A stretch of 5,191 nucleotides of DNA from positions 551,790 through 556,980 of the forward strand of contig CP070650.1 of NCBI GenBank assembly GCA_020354595.1, written 5' to 3'. Both the position numbers and the translations under genes were made by a program. The notes below the pieces were generated by a model. The model made no database searches and was not told where the DNA came from. It saw nothing but the letters and a program-made list of their open reading frames with translations. How positions within the stretch are numbered: the first letter of the stretch is position 1; each line of letters starts with the position of its first letter. Of this stretch, positions 1 to 5,191 are shown piece after piece. Origin of the DNA: Myxococcales bacterium (GTDB lineage Bacteria; Myxococcota_A; Polyangia; Polyangiales; Houyiibacteriaceae).

Positions 1-1183
1 GCCGGCTGATGGCGTCGAGGAGCCGGTTGTTGGCGATTTGCTGGTAGCGGCGGGTCATCCGCTCGAAGCTGATGTGCGACAGGTTCTTGATCCACTCGAA
101 ATAGGATACGACCACGCCCCCGGCGTTTGCGTAGATGTCGGGAAGCACCACCCGTCCGGCTTCACGCAGGATCGCGTCCGCCTCCGGGTCGACTGGCCCA
201 TTCGCAGCCTCGACGATCACCTTGGCCGCGAGCTTGTGCGCGTTCCCGGCGGTGATTTGGTGCTCGAGGGCGGACGGGATGAGCACATCGCACGCCTCCT
301 CGAGGATGAGATCCGGGTCGGCGAGGAACCGGGCCCCCGGGAAACCGCGAAGGGATCCATTCTCGCTTCGGTGTAGCAGCACCGCCTCGACGTCCAGGCC
401 GCCTTCGTCGTAGAGCGCGCCGTCACTCACCGAGACACCGACGACGATCGCGTCTCGTTCGATCGCCGCGCGCGCCGCGTGAACCCCGACCTTGCCGAGG
501 CCGGATACGATGATGCGCTTGCCGGCCATACCCGTTTCGAGGCCAAGCGGCTTCACATCTTTCGGCTCGGCGAGGAAGTACTCGAGCGCGATGACCGCTC
601 CCAGTCCGGTGGCTTCGCGTCGGCCCCGGATACCGTGGACGCTCAACGCCTTGCCCGTGACGGAGGCGAGCGAATTCAGGGTGTCCTGTCCGTACACTTT
701 GTACGTGTCGTAGATCCAACCCATCTCGCGCTCGCCGGTGCCGACGTCCGGAGCCGGGACGTCCACGTCGGGACCGATGAAGCGCTTGCGGATGAGCTCG
801 CTCGCGTACCGGCGAGTCACGCGTTCGAGAAACGAAACGGACTCGTTGCGGGGGTCGACCACCACGCCGCCCTTTGCACCGCCGAAGGGAACGTCGACGA
901 CCGCGCACTTGTAGGTCATCAGCGCGGACAAAGCCATGACCTCGTCCTGAGAGACGTCGAGTGCGTAGCGGATGCCGCCCTTGGTGGGCAAGCGATGGTG
1001 GCTATGCTCGGCTCGGTAGCCCTCGACGACAACGACCTCGCCGTCATCGCGCCGCACGGGGAAGCGCATTCGATAGACCGCGTTGCACGCGCGAATCTGG
1101 CCCAGGATGTCCTCGGGGACATCGGTGTGATGAGCGGCGGAGTCGAAGTAATGATTGACGTCGTCGAAGAAGCTCGGAGCCAT
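1..1183 (-). CDS. gdhA: Glu/Leu/Phe/Val dehydrogenase, probably glutamate dehydrogenase (partial, C-terminus missing)
   Basis: This enzyme family reversibly deaminates an amino acid, here probably glutamate to 2-oxoglutarate and ammonia, using NAD(P) in the cytoplasm. The reading frame is open from an ATG at 1183 to the window edge and gives 394 residues. The N-terminal domain carries PTKGGIRY (Lys68), Lys92, GGAKGG (Lys104) and DVPAPDVGTGERE (Asp146). The spacing matches the substrate and catalytic Lys/Asp residues of the family. A Rossmann GLGKVG motif lies at 228-233, DVLIPSALE at 299-307, and NAGGVVVSYFEW at 353-364 with Ser360 at the substrate carboxylate position. Members are usually about 410-440 residues, so only the last few dozen are missing. 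The ATG was chosen because MAPSFFDDVNHYFD resembles family N-termini, but no clear ribosome site precedes it. An in-frame GTG at 1210-1208 is an alternative. Residue 252 in the cofactor loop is Val where acidic residues are usual. The motifs favour glutamate over leucine or phenylalanine, but substrate and NAD/NADP preference are inferred. Confidence 0.94.
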   Translation of the reverse strand, partial: MAPSFFDDVNHYFDSAAHHTDVPEDILGQIRACNAVYRMRFPVRRDDGEVVVVEGYRAEHSHHRLPTKGGIRYALDVSQDEVMALSALMTYKCAVVDVPFGGAKGGVVVDPRNESVSFLERVTRRYASELIRKRFIGPDVDVPAPDVGTGEREMGWIYDTYKVYGQDTLNSLASVTGKALSVHGIRGRREATGLGAVIALEYFLAEPKDVKPLGLETGMAGKRIIVSGLGKVGVHAARAAIERDAIVVGVSVSDGALYDEGGLDVEAVLLHRSENGSLRGFPGARFLADPDLILEEACDVLIPSALEHQITAGNAHKLAAKVIVEAANGPVDPEADAILREAGRVVLPDIYANAGGVVVSYFEWIKNLSHISFERMTRRYQQIANNRLLDAISR

Positions 1184-1317
1184 CGCCGTCGGAGCATAGC
1201 TCGGAAACACCCTCGTGCCGTTGGAATGCCGGCCGTGCTACGTTCGGCAGCAGCACTCCGTGCCCAGCACAGCACTCTGTAGGCCCGCCGAACCCGCCGC
1301 CGGAGGCTGAGTACTGA
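1184..1317. promoter_or_regulatory. Divergent intergenic region between dehydrogenase and hydrolase genes
   Basis: This 134-bp region lies between two divergent starts, so it should hold the promoters of both genes. I could not identify a convincing -35/-10 pair or sigma-54 site on either strand. It contains a cluster of the hexamer CAGCAC at 1251-1256, 1265-1270 and 1270-1275. The longer octamer CAGCACTC occurs at 1251-1258 and 1270-1277, starts 19 bp apart. A short inverted repeat, GTGC-CCA-GCAC, sits at 1260-1270 between them. These could form an operator, but this is inferred from position and repetition only. Confidence 0.45.
1302..1306 (+). promoter_or_regulatory. Ribosome binding site of the alpha/beta hydrolase
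   Basis: GGAGG stands 11 bases before the GTG at 1318, slightly long but workable spacing. It lies 26 bases before the in-frame ATG at 1333, which is too far. It therefore supports the GTG as the true start. Confidence 0.6.
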
Positions 1318-2181
1318 GTGACGAGCATCCAAATGAGCCCCATCTACACCGATTCGACCCCCTCCCTCGCCTACCATTCCTTCGGCATCCAAGGCCCTCC
1401 GGTTCTGTTCATCATGGGGTTCGGGATGCCTGGGGCGGTGTGGGGGCCACAGGTGGACGAGCTCCAAGCCGATCACCGTTGTTGCTACTACGATCACCTC
1501 GGCGTCGGGGATAGCGACCGGGGGCCGTTCCTCCGAACGATTCCCTCGATGGCCGAGGACGCGGTCCGGATCATGGACGATCCCTCGTGGGATCGCGCGC
1601 ACGTGGTTGGGGTGTCCATGGGCGGGATGATCGCGCAGGAGCTGGCACTCCGCTCGAAGGATCGCCTGCGAAGCCTGACCCTCGTCGCCACGCACGGGGG
1701 GGCGCCGGTCGCATCGTTGCCAACCCCGAAAGGGATGTGGCTCTTTCTGAAAGGGCTCTTCGGTGGTCGAAAAGCCCGTCTGAAGTCCCTGCCGCGGCTG
1801 CTCTACACGGACGAGTTCATCGCGTCGATGGGAAGCGATCTCCGAGAGCATCTCGATGTCCGCCTCGGGCGCCCGCCGAAGCTTCGTACCGTCCTCGGTC
1901 AACTGTACGCGGTCAACCGGCACTCGACGGAGTCGCGCCTTCATCAAATCCAGACCCCTACGCTCCTGGTTCGTCCCGGTAAGGACATCCTGATCCGTCC
2001 GACGCAAACCGACCGTCTCGCCGCCCGCATTCCGAACGCCGAGCTTTTGCGCTTCGATGACGCGGGTCACGGCGTGACGTTCCAAAAGGTGCACGAGCTC
2101 AACGCGGCGCTGCGCGATCACTTCGCACGCCACGAGTCGCAGCGGCAGAAGCCTTCGACAAGTGCGGAAGCACTCTCCTAG
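1318..2181 (+). CDS. Alpha/beta-fold hydrolase
   Basis: This is a 287-residue protein of the alpha/beta hydrolase superfamily, which cleaves ester, lactone or related bonds through a Ser-Asp-His triad. The nucleophile elbow GVSMGG puts the catalytic Ser at residue 100. Asp223 in RPGKDILI and His251 in DAGHG complete the triad. The strand before the oxyanion loop reads VLFIMGFGMPGAVW (29-42). Residues about 130-200 form the variable cap. The length is typical for a complete single-domain member, and no signal peptide is visible, so it is probably cytoplasmic. The start is a GTG directly after an in-frame TGA (1315-1317), supported by GGAGG at 1302-1306; an ATG at 1333 is a less likely start. 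The loop after strand 4 reads YYDHLGVGDSD, where many relatives have D-x-RG-x-G-x-S. The last 15 or so residues look like a disordered polar tail. The substrate cannot be told from sequence. It converges on the porin gene, sharing CTAG at the stops. Confidence 0.9.
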   Translation: MTSIQMSPIYTDSTPSLAYHSFGIQGPPVLFIMGFGMPGAVWGPQVDELQADHRCCYYDHLGVGDSDRGPFLRTIPSMAEDAVRIMDDPSWDRAHVVGVSMGGMIAQELALRSKDRLRSLTLVATHGGAPVASLPTPKGMWLFLKGLFGGRKARLKSLPRLLYTDEFIASMGSDLREHLDVRLGRPPKLRTVLGQLYAVNRHSTESRLHQIQTPTLLVRPGKDILIRPTQTDRLAARIPNAELLRFDDAGHGVTFQKVHELNAALRDHFARHESQRQKPSTSAEALS

Positions 2182-3767
2182 AACGCTGCGCTGAGCTGAA
2201 TCCGCCAGAAGAACTGGCTGCCGTCGTCGTTTGGCTGGATGTTGTTGAGCGGCGAGGCCGGCACCGAGCTCCCCATCTCTCGGCCGAGGAAGTACTGGAA
2301 GTCCGTCGAAAGCTTCACGTTATCGTGGCCAGGGATGACGAAGTATGACAGCCCCACGCCGAACGCGTGAAAGGCGCTGGGAGCGGTGGTGGGCAGCCCG
2401 GGGAGCGTGGGCGGGGGCTCCCCTTGGATTTCCGGCTTGGAGACGAAGGAGTACTGCCCGACGACCTGCAGGTTCTCGAGCACGAAGTACCCTCCCATCA
2501 GCGAGGTGGCGGCCGAAACGACTTCGAAGTTCGTGGTGGTGTCCACCATCTCCACCCGTCCGTCCTGGCCGCTGGTCGCCGCGAGGAGCAAGCTCCACCC
2601 GTTTCCTCGCATCGAGAGATCGATGGTTCCGAACGCGATCTTCACGGGGCTCGTGCCCTGACTTCGGCCGCCGTCCTGATAGTGGACCGCCCCGCCGAGC
2701 CTGACGCCGAAAGGCGTGCCGCGACGCGCGACCAGCCGGTTGAATCCTACCAAGCCTCGTTCGCCCCAGGCGTACTGCGCGCGCAAGGTCACGGCGAAAT
2801 CGGCCCTGGAGGGCGACCTGATCTCCGAGAAACCGGTTCGGAGGCCATCCGAGTAGCCGAGATTGATCGAGAACCGTCTGCGCAAGTAGGTGAACATGAC
2901 CCCCTTGGAGCTGCCCGGCGAGAAGACGTTCTCGTGGATCGTGTAGTCGTTGAAGAGAAGGTCGTTCGGGTTGATCAACGTCTCGGCGATGCTTTCGTTC
3001 AAAAACAAGCCTGCGCGAAGTCGGAAGTACTTCCACTTCAGGTCGATGAACGCGCGTTGAAACGAGAAGTCTCCCCCGGCGACTACACCAACCCGCATGT
3101 AGAGGGCAACGAATTCGGTGAGCCCGATGCCGAGATGGAAGCGTGCGCGAGCGACATCGAACCCCTGGGTGACCTGCATCTCGCGAACGCCGGTCTCCGG
3201 ATCGGTCGGTGGTTTCGTCCGGTAGTTGACCGCGTAGCGAGCCTGAACGAGGCCGGACAGCGACAAGTAGAACCAGTCGTTGACGCTGACGAGCAGCCCG
3301 CCCTGATATCCGTACGCGACCTTGACGGGTTGGCCCCAGTCGTCGGCGGGCTTCTCCTCCGGGGCAGGTTGTTCCTCCTCGGCCTCGGGCTCGACAGCGA
3401 GCTGCGCCTCGTCGTGGATGGTCGGGTCCTCCACGGGCAGCCCCGCCGCCGAAGTCTCTACGGCCCCTTCGACGAGGCCTTCGTCTTGGTCCGATGTGGT
3501 TTCGGGGGCCGCGGCGTCGTCCGGCGTCGAGGCCTGCTTTCCCACGGGTTGGAAGTCATCCCGTTGGTGGATGGTGGGGTCCTCGACGGGCAGCTTCCCC
3601 GCGGTCGGTGGGGGGCGCTCATCGTTCTTTGGCTCTTCAGCGTCTGGCTCTTTGGGTTTGGGTTTCTCTGCGGTGGGCTCTTCCGTGCCAGCGTCCTGCG
3701 CTCGCACCGGGACGCCCATGCCAAGCAAGAGTGCGATCAGCAACGTGGATGTCGCGCGTGCGTTCAT
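2178..3767 (-). CDS. Porin-like outer-membrane beta-barrel protein with acidic/proline-rich N-terminal linker
   Basis: This 529-residue protein is predicted to sit in the outer membrane as a channel. It resembles phosphate-selective porin O/P-type barrels, though the solute is not determinable. From ATG 3767 it begins with a Sec signal peptide: MNARATS, a hydrophobic core LLIALLLGMGV, then VRA with likely cleavage after Ala23. Residues about 24-143 are a low-complexity Pro/Glu/Asp/Lys-rich linker holding two copies of LPVEDPTIH (59-67 and 110-118). The barrel starts near residue 144 (WGQPVKVAYGYQGGLLV) and runs as alternating aromatic/hydrophobic strands to the C-terminal IQLSAAF, whose final Phe is the usual outer-membrane assembly signal. 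The ATG is preferred because it gives a compact signal peptide. An in-frame TTG at 3785 would add six residues, and neither start has a strong ribosome site. It lies 32 bp after the DUF4242 gene on the same strand, so co-transcription is likely. Outer-membrane location is well supported; the exact family is less sure. Confidence 0.87.
   Translation of the reverse strand: MNARATSTLLIALLLGMGVPVRAQDAGTEEPTAEKPKPKEPDAEEPKNDERPPPTAGKLPVEDPTIHQRDDFQPVGKQASTPDDAAAPETTSDQDEGLVEGAVETSAAGLPVEDPTIHDEAQLAVEPEAEEEQPAPEEKPADDWGQPVKVAYGYQGGLLVSVNDWFYLSLSGLVQARYAVNYRTKPPTDPETGVREMQVTQGFDVARARFHLGIGLTEFVALYMRVGVVAGGDFSFQRAFIDLKWKYFRLRAGLFLNESIAETLINPNDLLFNDYTIHENVFSPGSSKGVMFTYLRRRFSINLGYSDGLRTGFSEIRSPSRADFAVTLRAQYAWGERGLVGFNRLVARRGTPFGVRLGGAVHYQDGGRSQGTSPVKIAFGTIDLSMRGNGWSLLLAATSGQDGRVEMVDTTTNFEVVSAATSLMGGYFVLENLQVVGQYSFVSKPEIQGEPPPTLPGLPTTAPSAFHAFGVGLSYFVIPGHDNVKLSTDFQYFLGREMGSSVPASPLNNIQPNDDGSQFFWRIQLSAAF
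3414..3440 (-). repeat. Coding repeat, copy 2 of the LPVEDPTIH motif
   Basis: This 27-bp unit encodes LPVEDPTIH at porin residues 110-118. It matches the unit at 3567-3593 at 25 of 27 bases, with an identical peptide. The two copies are offset by 153 bp (51 codons) within the disordered linker. Confidence 0.85.
3567..3593 (-). repeat. Coding repeat, copy 1 of the LPVEDPTIH motif
   Basis: This is the first copy of the 27-bp unit, encoding LPVEDPTIH at porin residues 59-67. Both base differences from the second copy (3414-3440) are synonymous, so the peptide is exactly conserved while its surroundings are not. Confidence 0.85.
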
Positions 3768-3799
3768 CGAACAGGAGACGCGCAAGCGGTATCACATCT

Positions 3800-4060
3800 C
3801 TAGCCGGCCTCCCAGTCAAACACGGTTGCCGTCCAGATGCGCTCGAAGGGCATGGACGCGGTACGTTGCAGCTTCCGGACCGCCTCCGCGTCAGGCGCTT
3901 CGTACTCGCAGACCATGCGCTTACGGTCCTTCGAGAAGTAGCTGCGGATGAATGTTACCTGGTGCTGCTCTGCACACCACGCGAAGGCATCCTCCTGCGC
4001 CTGGAGGTCGTCGAAAGACTCGGCCTCCTCGAACTTCCGTTCCACCATCACCCTTGCCAT
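3800..4060 (-). CDS. DUF4242 family small protein (SCO4226-like, possible nickel binding)
   Basis: This is an 86-residue soluble protein with no signal peptide or membrane segment. It opens MARVMVERKF, the first strand of a ferredoxin-like fold. The centre reads FIRSYFSKDRKRMVCEYEAPDAEAVRKLQ (37-65), which matches the family pattern of a SY strand, a charged turn, then CxYEAPxxEAV. It ends with MPFERIWTATVFDW, equivalent to the family's (L/M)P-x-x-RI-x-x-V strand. Potential metal ligands are Cys29, His33 and Cys51. One member, Streptomyces SCO4226, is known as a nickel-binding protein; metal binding here is inference. The start is supported by GAGGG at 4070-4066, five bases before the ATG. 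The gene starts 18 bp after the TPR-protein stop and ends 32 bp before the porin ATG, so the three are probably co-transcribed. The length is close to the usual for the family. A ligand-binding or enzymatic role cannot be excluded. Confidence 0.84.
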   Translation of the reverse strand: MARVMVERKFEEAESFDDLQAQEDAFAWCAEQHQVTFIRSYFSKDRKRMVCEYEAPDAEAVRKLQRTASMPFERIWTATVFDWEAG

Positions 4061-4065
4061 CGCAT

Positions 4066-4070
4066 CCCTC
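4066..4070 (-). promoter_or_regulatory. Ribosome binding site of the DUF4242 gene
   Basis: On the minus strand GAGGG stands five bases before the ATG at 4060. It lies entirely within the 18-bp gap after the upstream TPR-protein stop, leaving no room for a separate promoter and fitting an operon. Confidence 0.65.
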
Positions 4071-4078
4071 GCATCGTT

Positions 4079-5191
4079 TCATCCTGCCTTGGACATGGCC
4101 GCAGCCGCCGCGAGCTCGCGTTCAACGATCACGCCGACGTGGTTCGCGTACCCGCTAATCTGTCGGAGCTCTTCAGCGAGTTGCTCGACTTGCGTCGCAT
4201 CTCCTTGCTCCCGTGCGATTCGAAGCAACACCGCTCGCGCGAGCGCCAACTCGCTCGGTTGCTGGAGGATCCGCCCAATCGCCTCGGCCTCAGCTGCCAG
4301 CGCCGTGGCGCTTTCGAGCTCGCCGCGTTCCGACTCGACCGCAGCGGCTTGGGTTAGCACGAAAGCGAGGCGTTGCTTGGCGTCCACGTCCCTCAACTCT
4401 TGGATCGCTCCCTCGAGCGTAGCTCGGTGCTCTACATCGCCTTGCTGGTATCTGCAGAGGGCTAGCATCGCGCGTCCCAGTGGGCGCTCGCTGCCCTCGC
4501 GTAGCTTCTCCCCGATGTCCGCGAGCTCCTTGGCGTACTCACACGCCTGGTCTGGGTCTTTCGTGTGAATGGACGCCATCACCAAGTGCTCGAGCGCCAT
4601 GAATTCTTCCAATCGGTTACCGCGCTTCTTCGCGATCGCCCACGCCTCCTCGAACGCCTCTTTGGCTTCGCCCAATGCTCCGGCGTGCAAACGAAGTAGG
4701 CCAACCCCGTCGAAGACGGCCCACGCAGGCTCCCCCGACCGCTCCGTGAGGGCTCGCGCTTCCAGCAGTAGCGCTTCGGCTTGAGCGAGGTCCCGTTCGA
4801 GAATGACGAGGCAGCGAGCGGTCTCCGCGATCCCGACCGCTCGTTGAAGGTCATCCGTTCCGCGGCTTGCGAGCTCGGCGCGCAACGACAGACGATGCGC
4901 ATCCCCGAGCGATCCTTCATGCCAACGGAGTGTGCTCACCAGGGTAAACGCAAGCCGGGCGTGCTCCGAGCATCCGGCGTCGAGGGCCTCTTCTGCGAGC
5001 GCCTCGATGCGTGTGGACTCGGCGTCCGGATCGTCCGGCCACCGGGCCCCTATGCTGACCTGCTCGAGCTCGATGCGGAGCTTTGCTCGCTCTGGATTGG
5101 GAAGCTGGTCGACGAGACGAAGGCCTCGGCGTGCATGAGTGTAGGCCTCGGCGTTCGCGAATACGCGAAGGCAGCGGTTTGCGGCGGCGAC
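4079..5191 (-). CDS. TPR-rich protein, C-terminal part (N-terminus outside window)
   Basis: The frame is open from the right edge of the window to a TGA at 4081-4079, giving 370 visible residues. It continues unbroken upstream of a GTG codon at 4939, so that GTG is not a convincing start. The protein is almost all amphipathic helix pairs rich in Ala, Leu and Glu with TPR-like spacing. Examples are the stretches around DLAQAEALLLEARALTERSG, GALGEAKEAFEEAWAIAKKRG and GELESATALAAEAEAIGRI; roughly six to eight helix-turn-helix repeats are visible. The first visible segment, AAANRCLRVFANAEAYTHARRGLRLV, resembles the region just after the ATPase module in large predicted ATPases (COG3899-like) and in protein kinase- or cyclase-linked TPR proteins. 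By analogy the missing N-terminus may hold a kinase, cyclase or AAA/NACHT-like ATPase domain, but none of that is in view. It lacks membrane segments in the visible part. It lies 18 bp upstream of the DUF4242 gene and is probably the promoter-proximal member of that operon. Confidence 0.78.
   Translation of the reverse strand, partial: VAAANRCLRVFANAEAYTHARRGLRLVDQLPNPERAKLRIELEQVSIGARWPDDPDAESTRIEALAEEALDAGCSEHARLAFTLVSTLRWHEGSLGDAHRLSLRAELASRGTDDLQRAVGIAETARCLVILERDLAQAEALLLEARALTERSGEPAWAVFDGVGLLRLHAGALGEAKEAFEEAWAIAKKRGNRLEEFMALEHLVMASIHTKDPDQACEYAKELADIGEKLREGSERPLGRAMLALCRYQQGDVEHRATLEGAIQELRDVDAKQRLAFVLTQAAAVESERGELESATALAAEAEAIGRILQQPSELALARAVLLRIAREQGDATQVEQLAEELRQISGYANHVGVIVERELAAAAAMSKAG

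Noticed and set aside
1221..1244. Possible promoter TTGGAA...TACGTT or sigma-54-like GG...GC before the hydrolase
   Set aside because: The spacer is 12 bp where about 17 is needed for a sigma-70 type. The GG-to-GC gap is 12 bases where 10 is expected for sigma-54.
479..1282. A 267-codon plus-strand open frame opposite the dehydrogenase
   Set aside because: The minus-strand frame encodes all expected dehydrogenase motifs. The plus-strand product resembles no family I know.
1307..1320. Tandem CTGAGT repeat just before and over the hydrolase GTG start
   Set aside because: It is only two six-base copies, one overlapping the stop and start codons. That is too short to call an operator.
919..2133. 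A 404-codon minus-strand open frame spanning the hydrolase and the start of the dehydrogenase
   Set aside because: It is antisense to a hydrolase with an intact triad and out of frame with the dehydrogenase. Its product is Arg/Ala/Ser-rich and lacks domain signals.
2367..3803. A 478-codon plus-strand open frame opposite the porin gene
   Set aside because: It is a shadow of GC-rich codon use in the porin gene. The minus-strand frame has a signal peptide, barrel strands and a terminal Phe, while the plus-strand product shows no recognisable domain.
3494..4568. Overlapping plus-strand open frames across the porin, DUF4242 and TPR genes
   Set aside because: They lie opposite three supported minus-strand genes and give Arg/Ser/Ala-rich products typical of antisense frames in GC-rich DNA.
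4937..4939. GTG codon as the start of the TPR protein
   Set aside because: The same frame continues open and TPR-like for 84 more codons to the window edge, so the gene almost certainly begins outside.

Overview
This is a GC-rich bacterial window with five protein-coding genes packed close together. Two of them run off the window edges. I see no RNA genes, mobile elements or CRISPR arrays. The gene types fit a myxobacterial or related deltaproteobacterial lineage: a large TPR-rich regulator, an outer-membrane porin with a long acidic/proline-rich linker, and GC-rich codon use. That placement is inference; the sequence has no taxonomic marker gene.

Layout. On the minus strand, 1-1183 is the N-terminal 394 residues of a Glu/Leu/Phe/Val-type dehydrogenase, most likely glutamate dehydrogenase; its C-terminus lies beyond base 1. 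A 134-bp divergent intergenic region (1184-1317) separates it from a plus-strand alpha/beta hydrolase with a GTG start (1318-2181). That gene converges on a minus-strand porin-like outer-membrane protein (2178-3767), and the two stop codons share one CTAG tetranucleotide. Upstream of the porin on the same strand are a small DUF4242-family protein (3800-4060) and the C-terminal 370 residues of a TPR-rich protein that is open to the right edge (4079-5191).

How the genes may work together. The three right-hand minus-strand genes are separated by only 32 and 18 bp. They probably form one transcription unit in the order TPR protein, DUF4242 protein, porin. The dehydrogenase and the hydrolase are divergently transcribed and may share the regulatory region between them. 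No pathway clearly links all five genes, and nothing here amounts to strong evidence for a wholly new system. The items most worth a second look are a Val in place of the usual acidic residue in the dehydrogenase cofactor loop, a duplicated nine-residue motif in the porin linker, the shared CTAG stop, and the porin/DUF4242/TPR-protein gene set.
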